From: Aculops lycopersici
Lineage: Eukaryota; Arthropoda; Arachnida; Trombidiformes; Eriophyidae
Direction: 5' to 3'
DNA: 64,000 nucleotides
Assembly: GCA_015350385.1 (NCBI GenBank)
Contig: WNKI01000001.1
Location: forward strand, 2,713,603-2,777,602
A program made the translations under genes and the position numbers. The notes under the pieces were generated by a model. The model was not told the DNA's origin, did no database searches, and was given only the letters and a program-made list of their open reading frames with translations. Shown in pieces: positions 25,213 to 38,343 of the stretch. Position 1 is the stretch's first letter. Every line of letters starts with the position of its first letter.

Positions 25213-26285
25213 ACTACAGCTACAACTGCGACGCTGATGATGATCATGATGATCATGATGATGAGCTCTGTTGATTGCGCCAGCAGATTAGTTGGGTTAG
25301 GTAACAAAAAACGAGAGATGAAGCGAGAAACAGAAGCATCTGAAATAACTCATCGTCTCTCGCTTCATTGTAGAGAATTTTAGTGGGATCGTGATTCCCC
25401 TTTTTATGTTGCAGTGGTTGTTGTTGATCTGGGGCAATAAAATTGTCGGGGAAGATAATTTTGCGCTCAAACTCGTGGTTTCAAATCGCCAATCGAATCT
25501 CTCGAGAGCCGATTAAAACAATTCCCAATGTCAGTATGTCTGTCTGTCTGTCTGTGTGTCTATTTGGATACTGTTATTGTGGAGCAATATCTAGAAGTAG
25601 TGGTGGTGGTGGCGGCGGTGGTTTTAGAATTGACATTTAGGCGACACAACAAAATGGCAGCTGACTGGCATTTTGTTTTCGCTTTCCTCCGCTCCACTCT
25701 ACTTCGGCACCGGAGAATGTCAGTCCAGTTTGTCGGTTTCGCTTGTCCTCCTGTCATTGTGTTGGGATTCATACGAAACGCGCCTCGTATCTAGTATCAT
25801 GTTGTGCTCACCATTTGCCTTCCAACTAAAACTTGTAAGCCAAACTAAACGCTCGCCTGTTGGCTTGCTGCTGATACCCAAATGGCACCAAGAACCATGC
25901 GATTGCTTCTGGTGGTCGAGTGTTTGCATCGAGCCTGAGAGCTAAAAAGTTTTGAGGAAAAAACACATACATGCAGTGGAATAGTGGAAGTCAACTTGAA
26001 CTTTGGCGCATTACCGCCGCCAACTAAACACATGAGTTGCAAATTCAATTCACTGCAACCATTGTTCTCATCATGATCACCACACTAACCGACTGGTCAG
26101 GCGACATGATGGCCAGCAACCAAGTGAGCAGTTAGTATCTTTGTTGGGCTTCGCTCTCTCTCTCTCTCGCTCTCTCGTTAAGGTTTCGTTTGGTTGCAAC
26201 TAGTTGCTTCTACTACCGCAACCAAGAGAAGAGCAAAAGCGAAACGTTTAACGCGTCGCCAGAATCCAATTCAATTGGACAAAGT

Positions 26286-26309
26286 TGACGACGACGACGA
26301 CGACGACGA
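26286..26309. repeat. (CGA)n microsatellite
   Basis: Tandem CGA triplets, followed 50 bp later by a (CCA)7 run at 26360-26380. On the + strand they give an Asp-run and Pro-run ORF that is best explained by the repeats. Confidence 0.85.
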
Positions 26310-26611
26310 GTTGGATAAAACGACGTCGCCGATCATCGAAAAAGAGAGCAAAAAGGCAGCACCACCACCACCACCACCACGAGAGGATCTCGCAATTATT
26401 TTATACCATTCAATTTGATCTGCTTGGCTTCTAGTGGGTCGATATTCTGGAGGCTCTAGCTGCTGGCTCCTCACTATCGACTAACGCGGCGTCAGCTTGG
26501 CCGCTCAACTGGAGCGAGAGAAGTCAAAAATGATGATCATCTGCCGTCGCGTTCGAACTTGGACTCTGGAAGTAGACAAGACGTTTGTGTGTTTAGTTTG
26601 CCTCAGTTTGT

Positions 26612-26625
26612 TTCCTCTCTCTCTC

Positions 26626-26656
<31 letters not shown>

Positions 26657-26657
26657 T
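26612..26657. repeat. (TC)n tract, one of the two longest in the window
   Basis: Over forty bases of CT dinucleotides with one CCTCCT interruption. This is a long GA/TC tract of the kind bound by GAGA-type factors in insects. Confidence 0.85.
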
Positions 26658-28580
26658 CACTCGCCAGTTTGCTTGATTTGTTTCCAATCTGCTGGCCAAA
26701 GTTAACATACAAGTTAACTTTGGTCCTCGCTGCTCTCAAGTTAATGCGTCGATACATCCGCTAGGTTGCTGGCTGACGTTGAACGCGCGCGCGTCGCGCC
26801 ACAAAAGTCGAGGCCAACGAAGCGAGAGCGCGAGCATTTAGAAAAGAAGCGAGAACAAGAGCGAGCATTTAGAATGAGAGGATGAGAATCATGATGAGCA
26901 GAGAGCATTTGCAATTGTGTGTGCTGCTCTCCCCATTTGCCAGTTGCAATTTCTCGTCCAGTTCTAGTAGACGGTCTAAACCAAACTCTAGACCCACTAC
27001 AATAACTGCAAGATTTGATCGCCCATTATGACGGGCGAGTTGTCCAGTGTTTTAATTGCCCGCTTCTGGAGCTAGAGGAACCAAGAGGACAGCGCTCTGG
27101 GCCATTCTCAGCGAGAGAACTGGAGCGAGGGGCAGCGATCGATTGCTGGGTGTGCCTCAGCCTCAAGTTCTACTCTGAAGCGAGCAGCAGCTCACCTGGT
27201 TAGCTCTTCACCTTGAAGAGAGACGAACCTCTAGCAGCTGAAGGGGCACAAACACAGGCAAATCGAACTGAAGTAAGGTGTGTTTGTGTGCTAGAGTGAG
27301 ATTCAGTGTGTGGGATCATCGCCATCAAAGATCAAATCGGATCAGTTAGCTCATTCAAAGTGGTTGGCCATTCAGCAAATTTCCTCGCGCTTTGCATGTA
27401 CGACTGCATCAAAGTGACCATCCTCCTTCGTCTGCCGCTCCATTGACGAGCACTGCCTATACAAACAGGCGGCGCCAAGTAAAGTTAGTCCGAGGCTAAT
27501 GCTCGGGCTTACGCTCAAGCTCGGGTTCGGGCTCAGGTAGATGATGAGACAGGAACATGACGTTGAAGCGATCGCTTTGCTCTCCCCTCTTGTCCATCCG
27601 CTTGACAGGCAGCTGAAGCTGATGTTCACGTTGTTTCTAGTTGCTCCTGTTGTTGTCGACGATGGTGGTGTTGTTTTTGTTTTTGTTTTTGCTGTTGATG
27701 TTATTATGTTTGTATCATTTTGCCTTCATAATGCTAAGCGCAAAGAGATGAACAGGAAGCATTGGAGGGCAAGAATCAAGTTTGATGTTGCCTCTAGATT
27801 GCTGCTCTTTTGGTTGCAACTCGAGTTGCAACTTGCAGGCGACGCGCAAGCAATCTGCTCTTGCTCTCCCGCTGGACAATAGTGGGCAGCATCAACTCAA
27901 TATCCTCAACCGCACGAGTCACTCGCAAGCAGCGCGAACGAGAGCGTGGCGCTTAAATGCTCATTTCCGCCGCTTTGAACCTCAATTACCGACCAGGTCT
28001 GCGCTCATAATTCCGCTCGCGTCATAATCATAATGCGCGTAGATTCGCTTGCCCTCTCCGCTTCCCTCTAGTTGATCGTGGGCCACAATTGGTTGTTGCC
28101 TTGCTCACATACTCCACTAGGTTGCACACAACACGATGAGTTTGTTCCAATTATGATTTGTCTTTTCCCACTCCCGCTCCTCCTTCTTCTTCTCCTCGTG
28201 TAACTTTCTTCATCGCCGATGCCGCCGTTGTGGTTGCTTCTTAACGTTAAACTATATGATTCACAGATGTACTAATAACAGTCGGTGGCAACAGCACCAG
28301 CAACCAAAGCCGAGGCAACATGAGGCATGTAAATGCCTTCTCCTCCCCGCGAGGCGCGTGCGACGTATTTTAATCTATTCTGCGTATGGCAGCACACTCG
28401 GTGCCTGGTGTATAGCGACCGCCTAGTTGGATGCAGTTCGCGCGCTCGATCGGCGCTCACCTAAATGGTGGCTAGTCCTCGCCCAGTGTCAGTGCTTGAG
28501 CTTTCGCCTTTGAATGCCACTGGCAGCCGTTTGACGTGGCGGATCATCATCAGTGTTGTTGAGTTTGAAGCAAGCAGTTA

Positions 28581-28606
28581 AGAAAGAGAGAGAGAGAGAG
28601 AGAGAG
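28581..28606. repeat. (GA)n tract
   Basis: About eleven tandem GA dinucleotides after an AGAAA lead-in. Confidence 0.85.
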
Positions 28607-29000
28607 CAAAAGGCAAACCAGAAAGCGAGAGCAAATCGACTCAAAAACTCGTGGGCGCCTCAACTTCCGGTTGGCTCGGCGCGCAACTCGCTCGCGTCAC
28701 TCATTTCATTCGCTCTATTTTGCTCTTTTTCAATCTTTCCCTAGATTTCTCTATAGTCACCGAACCACCGACAATACAAGCAACAGCATGATGATAGTCG
28801 AGCAGGCGAGAGACTCAAGTCAGTCAAGTCAACTCAACGATAGCCACGACAGCAGCAGCAATAACAACAACAACAACCACCACCACCACACAACAGAGAG
28901 TATCTTTGGTTCAACTTGGGCCATTGGCTAAGCATTGCGCCTCTATTACCATCCGTCCTCCTCTATGTGCGCGCTGGTAGTTGTGTGAAGCGCAAACTGT

Positions 29001-32000
29001 TGGCGTTAATATCATTAGCGACGAAATAGACGCCCATATCCCGTCAAATAAGACAGCAATACTACAGGCGACAATATCACTACCGACCGACCGACTGCTC
29101 TACAATACAATGGATATATAACACAATACAATTGTTATATATGCCAACAAATGTGTGCGTGTTTGTGTGTTTGTTGGCTGGCTGGCCTGTGCGCCTCTTT
29201 GACTTTTGTCCCATCGCTGGTGGTGGTGGTGGTTACGGTGGTTTGCTGGTCTGTCGGTTTGCTTCTATGGGAGATCCTGTCGCCATCACTAGATGTTCTA
29301 TCTTGCAACCAGTGTCGCTTCTGTCTGCCGACGAGGAATAGAAGTACAACTACAGCGACGACAAAGTTGACGATTTCAGGTCCGGCGGCAGAAGTGAGCA
29401 GTCCCACGAACTTGGCAGTCGGTATTGCACCAAACTGGCGCCTCCATTTGGTCCAATTGAACTCTCAATGGGAGCCCAATTGTCAGAAATATCTCGTCTC
29501 TTTTCCTCTCGTACGTCGGTTCATCCGGTCGGCGGGCCTCAGTATTGAGTCCCTGGAGGGAATGGTTGTTTTGTTTTGGCCTTTGGCTCTCACATCCGAT
29601 GATATGGGCAAACTCGCTGCTTACTGATGCTGCTGCTACCGCTACCGCTTCTGCTGTTACTCCTACTACCACCATCACCGCCACCACTACTACTTCAATC
29701 TACAGCTGATGATACTATTGGCCGCTAATATTATTATTGTGTTACCATTACCCCCAATGGTAAGGATAGTGGTCTGGCCAACAGCGCCGCTACTCGCCGG
29801 CAAATCGATCAGTTTGCCTCTGTTAGTTGGTTGGTCATTTAGCTGGATCCTCCTCTCGGTCGGTCGATCTAGCTAGACGGACAAGAGTTATTATTGAGTT
29901 GCTGCTCCTTCACCAAAGAGAGCGAGAGAGTTAGAGGGAAAGAGCAACTCAATGGCCTCAGTGGTTAGCGCAAATGTCGTGCAGTTTTCGGTTAGTCGGC
30001 TGATGCCAGTCACTAGTAAGCAAGTGGGCTCATCGTCTAACTCTAGACCTCTACGTGAGCTCAAATACTACTACTAATGTTCCTCGCTTCGGGGGCCAAC
30101 TAACGGGAATTACAAATTTGCGCCAGAAACCATCGCTACCACTACCATGACTACTCTCTTTCCTCCGTTGTAAGGGCTATTCCAATTGATGACCGTTGAT
30201 AGTTTGATGATGGCTGTGGCGTGTCCATTGCAGAGCGCCAAGTGCCCTCTATGATGAAAAATTGGCGTTTAGTATTGCAAGTGACTTTTGCTGCTCTCTG
30301 TTGATACTCAACCAAATTCTTGTTGTCATCAATATAATCTCGAAGCTGACGACGATGACTCGTTTGGAAAAGAATAGTCTAGTAGTTGTCATGTTGTGCC
30401 AAACTCACCACTAGACACCTTTTTAGTATTACACTACTATTACCACTCTGTGTGCCTCCTTATCCCAAAGTCAATTGAGCTTCCTCTTGGGATCCTCGCC
30501 TGACTGAATGACTACCTATTGCCTCTTGTGTAGTGTTATAATATCTCTGAGGTTGTAATGATAGTTGATGCTGTTGTTGCTGTTAGCTCGCTAGCCAGAC
30601 ATCATCTTCAACTCCCGCTATATGAAATTAAACTCTCAGTGTCCAAAGCAATAAGCTGCTAGCGGATTCTGGTGTAAAGCCAGAAATTTCCAGCCTCGGA
30701 CGAACATGGCAACTTCTGATGCGACTCCAGCGGAGGGATTCGTTGGATGTTTGCCAATAAACATCCATCGAGAGCCAACAAATGATCCATTCCAGGCCTA
30801 TAAAATTGAATTGACTCTTTAGACTTAGACTTGGGGCTTGGGAAACCTGAGGTTGGTGTTGATAATCTCATCTCGTCTCATGATCTCTCGTGTTTGAAAG
30901 GTTCACATCGACGACTTCGATTGTTGATCCTAGGTCAATGTTTGGTTTTCCTCTTACGTTGCTGGGATACTCCCATTCAACTTAAATTTCTTGCCTAATG
31001 ATCATGGTAATCGAATGATAAATTATTGTGCGACTAGAGATTAGAGTCTATCTAATATGTGAGATAATTGATTTTTAATTGATATTGTCATCAGGAAAGT
31101 GATTAGCACGCAATGAAAATTGTCCATTGACTTTGTGCAGTGATGCAAAAAGAGGCGAATTTTAAGTAGTGAACATTTTGTTCGCTGTCAATGCTGTTAG
31201 GACAAAATCTCACAAGTCAGAAGATCGATTTCTGTCAATTGTCAATGTTTGAGTATTTTGACGTAGTCAATTGATACATTACGCAATCAATTAACTGTGT
31301 AATATAATCAGTGCAATCAGTGAGAGATTTCTTACACCTGATCATTGAGAAGGAGGCACATGATATCCATTAAGCAATCAAAGGAGAGTTACGGAGAGTT
31401 ATCGAGTTCATCACAAAACTGGACCAATCGTCGCGGGTCTGTATCCAAGTTGACCCTGAACGGCGTTCCACTATTATAAGCCTGCCTTACAACTATTAAT
31501 ATCCTAAAAGGAAGATTTATTATATAAATACACATACACATTGTTAGATGGATAGACAAATGCAATTGTGTACAACATTGACCAGTTAAGCTCCGACAAC
31601 AATTCTAGTAGCGGTATTAGCGAGTGTCGGAAGAATTTGCAATGTATTAGCAAAGCCAAATAGTCTCTTCCCAGAGATTCTAATACAAGCTCAAATCTTG
31701 AAGTCTGCTAGCAACAACCACCGCCGCCACCACCACTTTGTGAATCAATGGTCGATGACGTTGTGGTCGTCAGCCATCATTCAGTCTTTAGTGTAAGGAC
31801 GCAAGTTTGCCATCTATCCTTCGCTGGAGCAGGCAAGGAAGGAGGAATCACTTTGTGGATAACCTTCTCCATTGGCCGCACAAAAGGAGTTAGCTCCGCT
31901 TAGTGGTAATGGCAGTAGTTGTAGCGACCACCGCGAATGAGATGAGCAACTTGCACAGAGTTACCAATAGCTAGGCCAATACACAAATGATTAGTGCCAT

Positions 32001-33500
32001 TGTCGACCACATAACGCTTCAAATCCGCGTTTGGTGGGCTAACAGACCCATGTGCCCGGCGGCGTCAGTATTGGTACAGTCCAAGTACAGCCAGTGCAAG
32101 GGTCATTATATTAGATAGAGGACATACTACTTAATATGTGTTGCTACTTATTCCATTCAATCAATGGACAGTCGCCGCCATTGCTTAAGTTGCGTAAGGC
32201 GACATTGGCGGACTTGAATTTCGTTCGACCGGTTAGATTATCGGTACAAGTTACAATTGGACATATATGCTCACTAGAAGTGAGCATAGGCACCAAGATA
32301 CATGGCGCAAGTGAACATATAATCGGATGAATGTCGAATAGTATACTTGAATTTATTGCCGATCAAATAAGATTTGGTGAACCAACGGACCACCAAACCG
32401 TCTAGTGAACAAGAGGAAGAGTGAGCACAACTGTGGGGGGGGGGGCATCATCCTTCCATCTCAAGATCGTCAAGAAGGTGGAGGAGGCGATAGTTAATAT
32501 CATCAAGCTATTCACTTAAGCCAGACATAACTCTAGCTTTACAATCTTAATGCACTTGATAAAAAATGGTTAGCTGCGCTATGAGAGCCACCTGAGCCGA
32601 GACGAAACGAACCAAGTTGTTCCTATTGCGCCATTTAACTCCTTCACATGACTGCGATTGCAAAAGTAGCGAGTACGACTCGCTAGCTAGACGGTGAGTG
32701 ATTTTGACGGCCCATGACCACAAATTGAATCTCTCGCCAAACAAACACTATCACACTAAACTAAGCAAGTTTAGACCCGAGATTGTGTAAAAGTTGGTAG
32801 AGGAAGTATGAGGCAGAATATAACTAATGCTGTCGTTGTTGCTTTTGGTCAAGATTCCTGAACGCATGTCGACCAAAAAGAGCAACCAACAGGCTGATTG
32901 TCTTTGTAATTCGCTGGTTTGTGAGTACCTGTAACTGATTATTTGACCGTCCAACTAGTAGCTAGTGTGAATGAGGAGACCTGATACAAACTTGAGAAAT
33001 AGTAGTTAACAAGTTATCATTATGATTATCATAATATCCTCTTTATCATACAAACTCCGTTTACGAGCCTGCGAGGTGGTTGTTGCCCGGATTTTATTAT
33101 CCCAGTAGCTGAAGCTCGTATGATTGCGAGAACACGATGATGAGCATTTGAGTACAGTAACCGCAATAACCTCGTCGTCTCACTGGTCTTCATGTTAAGT
33201 CTCGAGTCTTATGAGTACTAGCATTTTATTGACTAGTCGCCGGTCGGTTGGTTGTCTGACTAGCGGCTAGTCAATGTGTGGATTTACAGTCTAACTTTGT
33301 GTAGGAAGCCTGCGGTGGGTCAGCCAGTTTTTCCACTTTAACTTGAGTGGTAAATTGTACCTGGTTTCTCAACCGAGAAGAGATTGTTGTTGCTTGATTT
33401 CAGTTTGTGGATTCACTGCACAAGCTATTGCCATTGCGACCACCACTACAACAAGTTGAAAATTAACTAGTTAGACGATGCACGATTTGAAGCAGTGAGA
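29001..33500 (+). other. hth intron, central part
   Basis: After a GGT-rich patch near 29220 the sequence becomes AT-richer and poor in microsatellites (about 30900-33200). An 11-G homopolymer sits at about 32434-32445 and a perfect 10-bp hairpin at 32266-32288. No exon is recognised. A 158-codon ORF at 29151-29627 begins with repeat-derived hydrophobic residues and is not supported. Confidence 0.65.
32266..32288. repeat. Perfect 10-bp hairpin
   Basis: TATGCTCACT and AGTGAGCATA are exact inverted complements around an AGA loop, in otherwise simple AT-rich intron sequence. Confidence 0.5.
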
Positions 33501-35532
33501 AACACTGCAACTTGCCAAGATAGTCAAACAGCGGATAGACAGATGGATACAAACTCTAACTGGGCGGCAAAGTGAGAATTGTAGCTCGCCTATGTTCAAC
33601 TTGGCAAGTTGGTGAATCACTTGCGGTGGCGGCGGCAGCGGCAACTAAACTAAATGAACCTGCTCATCGGCGAGGGGGAGTGTCGAATTTTATTAGTCTC
33701 GCTCGTTGGCGCTCTCTGTCTCTCTCTCACTTGTTGAGCTAGTTAGTTTGTTAGTTACTTAGCTCGCTCGCCAGCTAGCTAGATGTCTAACTAGTATACG
33801 TGAGGTTCTGGTGAGCAAATACAACAGGCGCATAGTACACAGTGTTAAATTCTCTATGTAGAAGTAGAGAGCTTCACACAATTTCTTATTTTTGCGTTAT
33901 TACCACCTGTAAGAGTGGAAGCTTCTTGTGGAATAAACGGAGGCCTCGCCAACACTTATTTTGTGGCTCCTGCCGCAAACCACTACCTCGCTAGACACTT
34001 AATGTGGTTGTGGTTTCTACATGGAAACCACTCACTTGCTTGTTATGTAAAAACTAACGCGCCAAGTGAAAGATCGAACAACAACGGCAACCTCAAAAAC
34101 AACGAGATCGAAGCCGTCGAGGGCATAGACACACAACAAAACTCCTTTGCTACTTCTGTGTCCCCCAAGCACCGAGGACATGCAAAGTTCAAGGTGTCTC
34201 TTGCTGCGTTTCTATTGCCATTACGCCATTACCTCTGCGCCTCCGTCTTCATTTACCTGAAACCCGGACAGGCGAATGATTATTATTGCCATTATGCGCA
34301 ACGATGTTTATGTGCATCGTCTATCCTTATCCCCAAGCCTGCGTGCTTCGTTGCAATCCAACAAGCAACAAGTGCACTGACCATGTGATAGAGGTTTCAA
34401 GCGCCAAGACACATAAACACAGGCATACAATGTGTATATGTAGATTCAATCTCCCAAACTCAATGTGTCTTCGTCTGTTCGGTCATCGTCATCGCCACCG
34501 ACATCATCATCAACTAGTTCATTGGTTGTGGTGGTTGCAGTTGTGGTCGTGGTGGTAGATAAACTTGGCGCGAATCTATTCTCGTAAAGGTGAGAAAATC
34601 GCCAGCAGGCAAAAGAGCAACTTAAGAACAGACCCGAGCAACAAGTAGCAGGTAATTGAAGAGACGAGGAGGCGACCACAGGGTTAGTGACGACCAGTTG
34701 ACACGCAATCGTCTTCTTTTTGGTGAGCAACATTGGCCTTAGTTGAAGATACATTGAACATCAACATCAACAACAGGTAGTTGCGTTTTTGGGGCCCCCC
34801 AGCAACGAGATCAATGAAGTTGTTGTTGTATCTAGATGATAGTTCATTGATCCTCTCAAGTTAAAACAGCAACGTCACCAACACAATGGCCCATCTCCCA
34901 AGTGGCAGTCTAATCGTCGGCTCGATTTTCAAAGTCAACAATCGTCGTAGTCGTTGTCGCTGATGCCAGGTAACTGATCATGACTGACGGATGTGCGCAA
35001 GTTAGTGGGACAAGTTTATTTGGAATATACACTCGCGCGTACAGGTAAACCAGTTGGCGGCTAGTCATTATTTGCTACTCACTACTCGCTGCTATCAATA
35101 ATCCATCGTCATCATTCTCATCATAATAATTGTACTTCCACTGGCTTCGTTGCTTATATACAACAACAACAACGACGACGAGACTCGAATGTTGACGATG
35201 ACGCGGCGCGGCTCAAGCGAGAGCAACCGATGGCGCGACACGCAACAGTAGTTTGTCGACAATATCAATCCACACAAGTGGTTGGCGGAGAATACAATGG
35301 TAGTGGCTCAGTGTTTCGCTGCCACCAGGTAGTTTTATATTTCGAACACCACAATTTGCCGCCATAACATGTATTGTGTTTCTACAGAGCCAGCTAGTGT
35401 ATCCCCATTCTCCACTCTAAAAGCTACTGTGCTCGCCACCACTACTACGATTGCTGCTACCGCTGCCTCGGCGACGGAATAGTTATTAAATACCTGAGCA
35501 AACGGTGGATAAAGAATAGCGATGCCCAGGCG

Positions 35533-35784
35533 ATGGGAGCAACAAGCGCACTCTATTCAATTCGCGGAACTCAGGTAACAACACAACAGGAATATGAGGA
35601 GGTGGACGACGACCACGACGATTACAATGCCAACTTACTTGTAATCGTCGTCCTCGTCCTACTCGCCATTTTTGGAACTTGGGCATTTACTTTGCATTAC
35701 CTTGCAGCAGCAGCAGCAACAACAACAACAAGATCCACTACAACCACCACACAATTGACACGACAGCCAATGATAGAAGTTTAG
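35533..35784 (+). other. Candidate 83-aa ORF with one transmembrane segment
   Basis: An ATG ORF predicts an acidic stretch (EYEEVDDDHDDY), then a convincing hydrophobic span of about 22 residues centred on VIVVLVLLAIFGTW, then an Ala/Thr-rich tail. The tail is repeat-derived (GCA/ACA). A CAG|GTAACA junction lies inside it at about 35574. It could be a small membrane protein or a chance ORF; I recognise no homologue. Confidence 0.2.
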
Positions 35785-38343
35785 TTGCTGTGCTTGTTTG
35801 CGTATTAGTGTGGCGCACAGTTTTGTTGAAACTACATCCAACACCAGCCGGCTAAAATTTAGACTGCTTGACTGGCAACCACAACTACGCTTTTGCCGCC
35901 AGCTAGTCGCACTGACATCGACTACTACACACCGCAAGGCCAATTATCATTATCATCCTCTTCTTTCCTGAAGCTTGGAGATCTCGGTAAGCCGGCAACT
36001 GCTTCGGTGAAACACAATGCGCCAGGTAAATTTTGAGAGCAAGAGGCGCGCGCGCCTTTCGCTTGTTGCTAGTAACTCTTGTCGTAACAACAATAGTTTT
36101 GTCAGGTTATCCAACAACTACACTGCCGTTCGTCATCCGAAAGTTCGACGTTGGTTTTGGTTGCTTGCCAGTTAACTGGTGTTCGTTTTTGTTATCGCTC
36201 TTGCAGCTTTGAGGTTGAAACTTCGATTGTTTGGCTTCACCATCGATTCTGTTGTTGCTCGTGGAATATGTTGTTGCAGGGCAAACGGTTACGGTAGCGG
36301 CCATGATTGTAGTGGAAACGCACGGAAAACTCATAACTCGAGCATGTTACATTACGCGGCATGCAAATGATCATAACGCACAGCGTCCATCCCTGGAAAT
36401 GGCAACAACCACTGACCACAACCGTTGTGGCAACATTGTAATGTCAAGTGGTCGCTCTTTTGCCGCTCTGTGGAATAATTGCATCTGATTTGCATTTTTA
36501 GTTGTCCTCACTAGGCCGGCACCAGGCGATGAAATTCAGTCATTAGTTTCGCGTGCAACATTATTCCTAAGAGCCTGATTTGCGTAATGCAGATGCAAGT
36601 CCAATTTGTGTATCTTAGAGGGGAAGGCGTGACGATTCCAAAAGACTAGTCGTGGATTGCATTTGTCTCCTGCAGATGCTAGCTTTCGATGACTTATTGA
36701 TCTGTCTCTCAGATCGATAAGACAGAAATAGGACCCCTAGAGGGTCACAGCTCCTCGAGAGATGCGCTAACAAATGAGCTCGATATTCTTCTCGGAGAAT
36801 TGAGTTCACTAATTGCATCGCGCAGGTTGCTGCAGATCATGTTGACAGTGCACTGCTCCATTTCGCCACTTGTCTCTCATATCCATATGGCGCCACTAGC
36901 GTAGACGTCAATATCAACCCAAGAGGTTGGCTCCAGAGGCATTGGCAAATTGGTTTAACCCGGAGTGAGGAGGAAGGAATCTTCTAGTGCAACTTCTTCC
37001 TTCTGACATATAGTCAACGTGCGTCACTTTCGCCTCTTTGCATATGTACATAGTGACGGCGCTGAGTGGCTCCTAGTTAGCCTAATCCGGTAGCCAGAGC
37101 TCAATTTATTTCTCTCCTCTCTCTCGCCTTATGGCACGGAATGTACGACAAGTAGACGTAGACGTCGTCGACGGCGGTGGCGGATAATTATTAGTAATGG
37201 CATCAGCGAGTGGGTGTGTCGCCTCGAGTGAATGCTGCTAATATTGGCGCGCCATCTTGTTGTCTTTCCATTGTGTCAGATGTTGTGCAAGCTCCACTGG
37301 ATAGGATGATGCCATGACCAAGGACTAGTAAGTTTTAAAATGTGCAAACACCTCATTTGTTAGACCCAGCACTATGAAGCACAAGCACCCACCGTTCGAG
37401 TTAGAGGCGGTAGAGGACCTGTCACATTCAACTAGCTTGCAATGCATCGCCAACTGTTTGCTCTTTCCTCTTTCGAGCTTGCATTAGAGTGACTAGCTTA
37501 AGTAGCTGCAGCTTCTAGTGAGATGGCGCCAGCTTTTTGCAACAATGCAAAGTAGTTTAGATACTGGCTCAATATGCCGCTACTTATGCTGCCTTTTGGA
37601 TCTTGTCTTCCCGCTCTTAATGTCAGCCTCTGGCTCTTTTTTGTCGCTCCACTCTTAATGTTGGTGATTTTTTTGGACTTTGGTTTCGGAACTTTTTTGT
37701 TGAAAAGTAGCAACGACTTTCCTTCCCTCTATTCTCTTAACACAAATTGAATTTTGTCATTTGAATGACAAGATCCCAAATCTGCCTCCTCTCTTCATGT
37801 TGATGGAGAAGTTAGTCGCTAGTTCCTCGGACAAATCTGCTAATGCACTCGGCTCTTGGCCTGTGGTAAGCCTTCAGTTTAGCTATCTTACTATTGCTAA
37901 TAACTAGCTAGTTTCGCAAGTAGCAATGGCTCCCCGCATCCTTGTGGCCAAGTATTTGAGCGCCTCCTATCCATTGTGCAAGAATTGGCATCTTCAGATA
38001 TGCCAACAGCTAGCTCCAATACTGTTGTTGCTATTACAACGACGTCAACAACTGCTAAGCTTGTAGATATAGAATCTTGCTCATACTTTTGCTGTTGTTT
38101 AAATGGCACGTAATAGTGTGCTGCTTCCTTCTTTAAAATGTGTAAGTTCAAATAGTAGCTGTCATTTTATCATGAACATCACGCGAGACGACACATGACG
38201 AGAGGGCCACTTTTCTAAGTTGCCTCTCATCCCAACCAACTGCACAGATATCATTAGCAGCCCTTGCTGTTAATATGTGAGCTGATGTTACGATGTGTTG
38301 AACTAAAGTTGGATGTTACGGAGAATAAACAATAGGAATCTAT

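Larger units (their letters stand above)
15901..29000 (+). other. hth intron, repeat-rich noncoding core
   Basis: This is dense in microsatellites, GA/TC tracts, CGA runs (22288-22311, near 24570, 26286-26309), a CA tract (23908) and GGCGCC- and CTAG-rich patches. CAGGTAG or its complement occurs at 17117, 17581, 21779, 23018, 23703, 25071 and 27534. ORFs of up to 153 codons look random: several overlap on opposite strands and are built from repeats. I see no recognisable exon, tRNA or transposon. Confidence 0.65.

Noticed and set aside
22288..26309. CGA and CCA arrays considered as coding poly-Asp or poly-Pro exons
   Set aside because: No flanking coding sequence or splice sites; they behave as ordinary microsatellites.
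26540..26570. GTTCGAA-containing sequence considered as a tRNA B box
   Set aside because: No cloverleaf or A box at the right distance.
29151..29627. 158-codon + strand ORF beginning with hydrophobic residues
   Set aside because: The start is encoded by GTGT and GGT repeats, so the apparent signal peptide is an artefact. There is no known domain.
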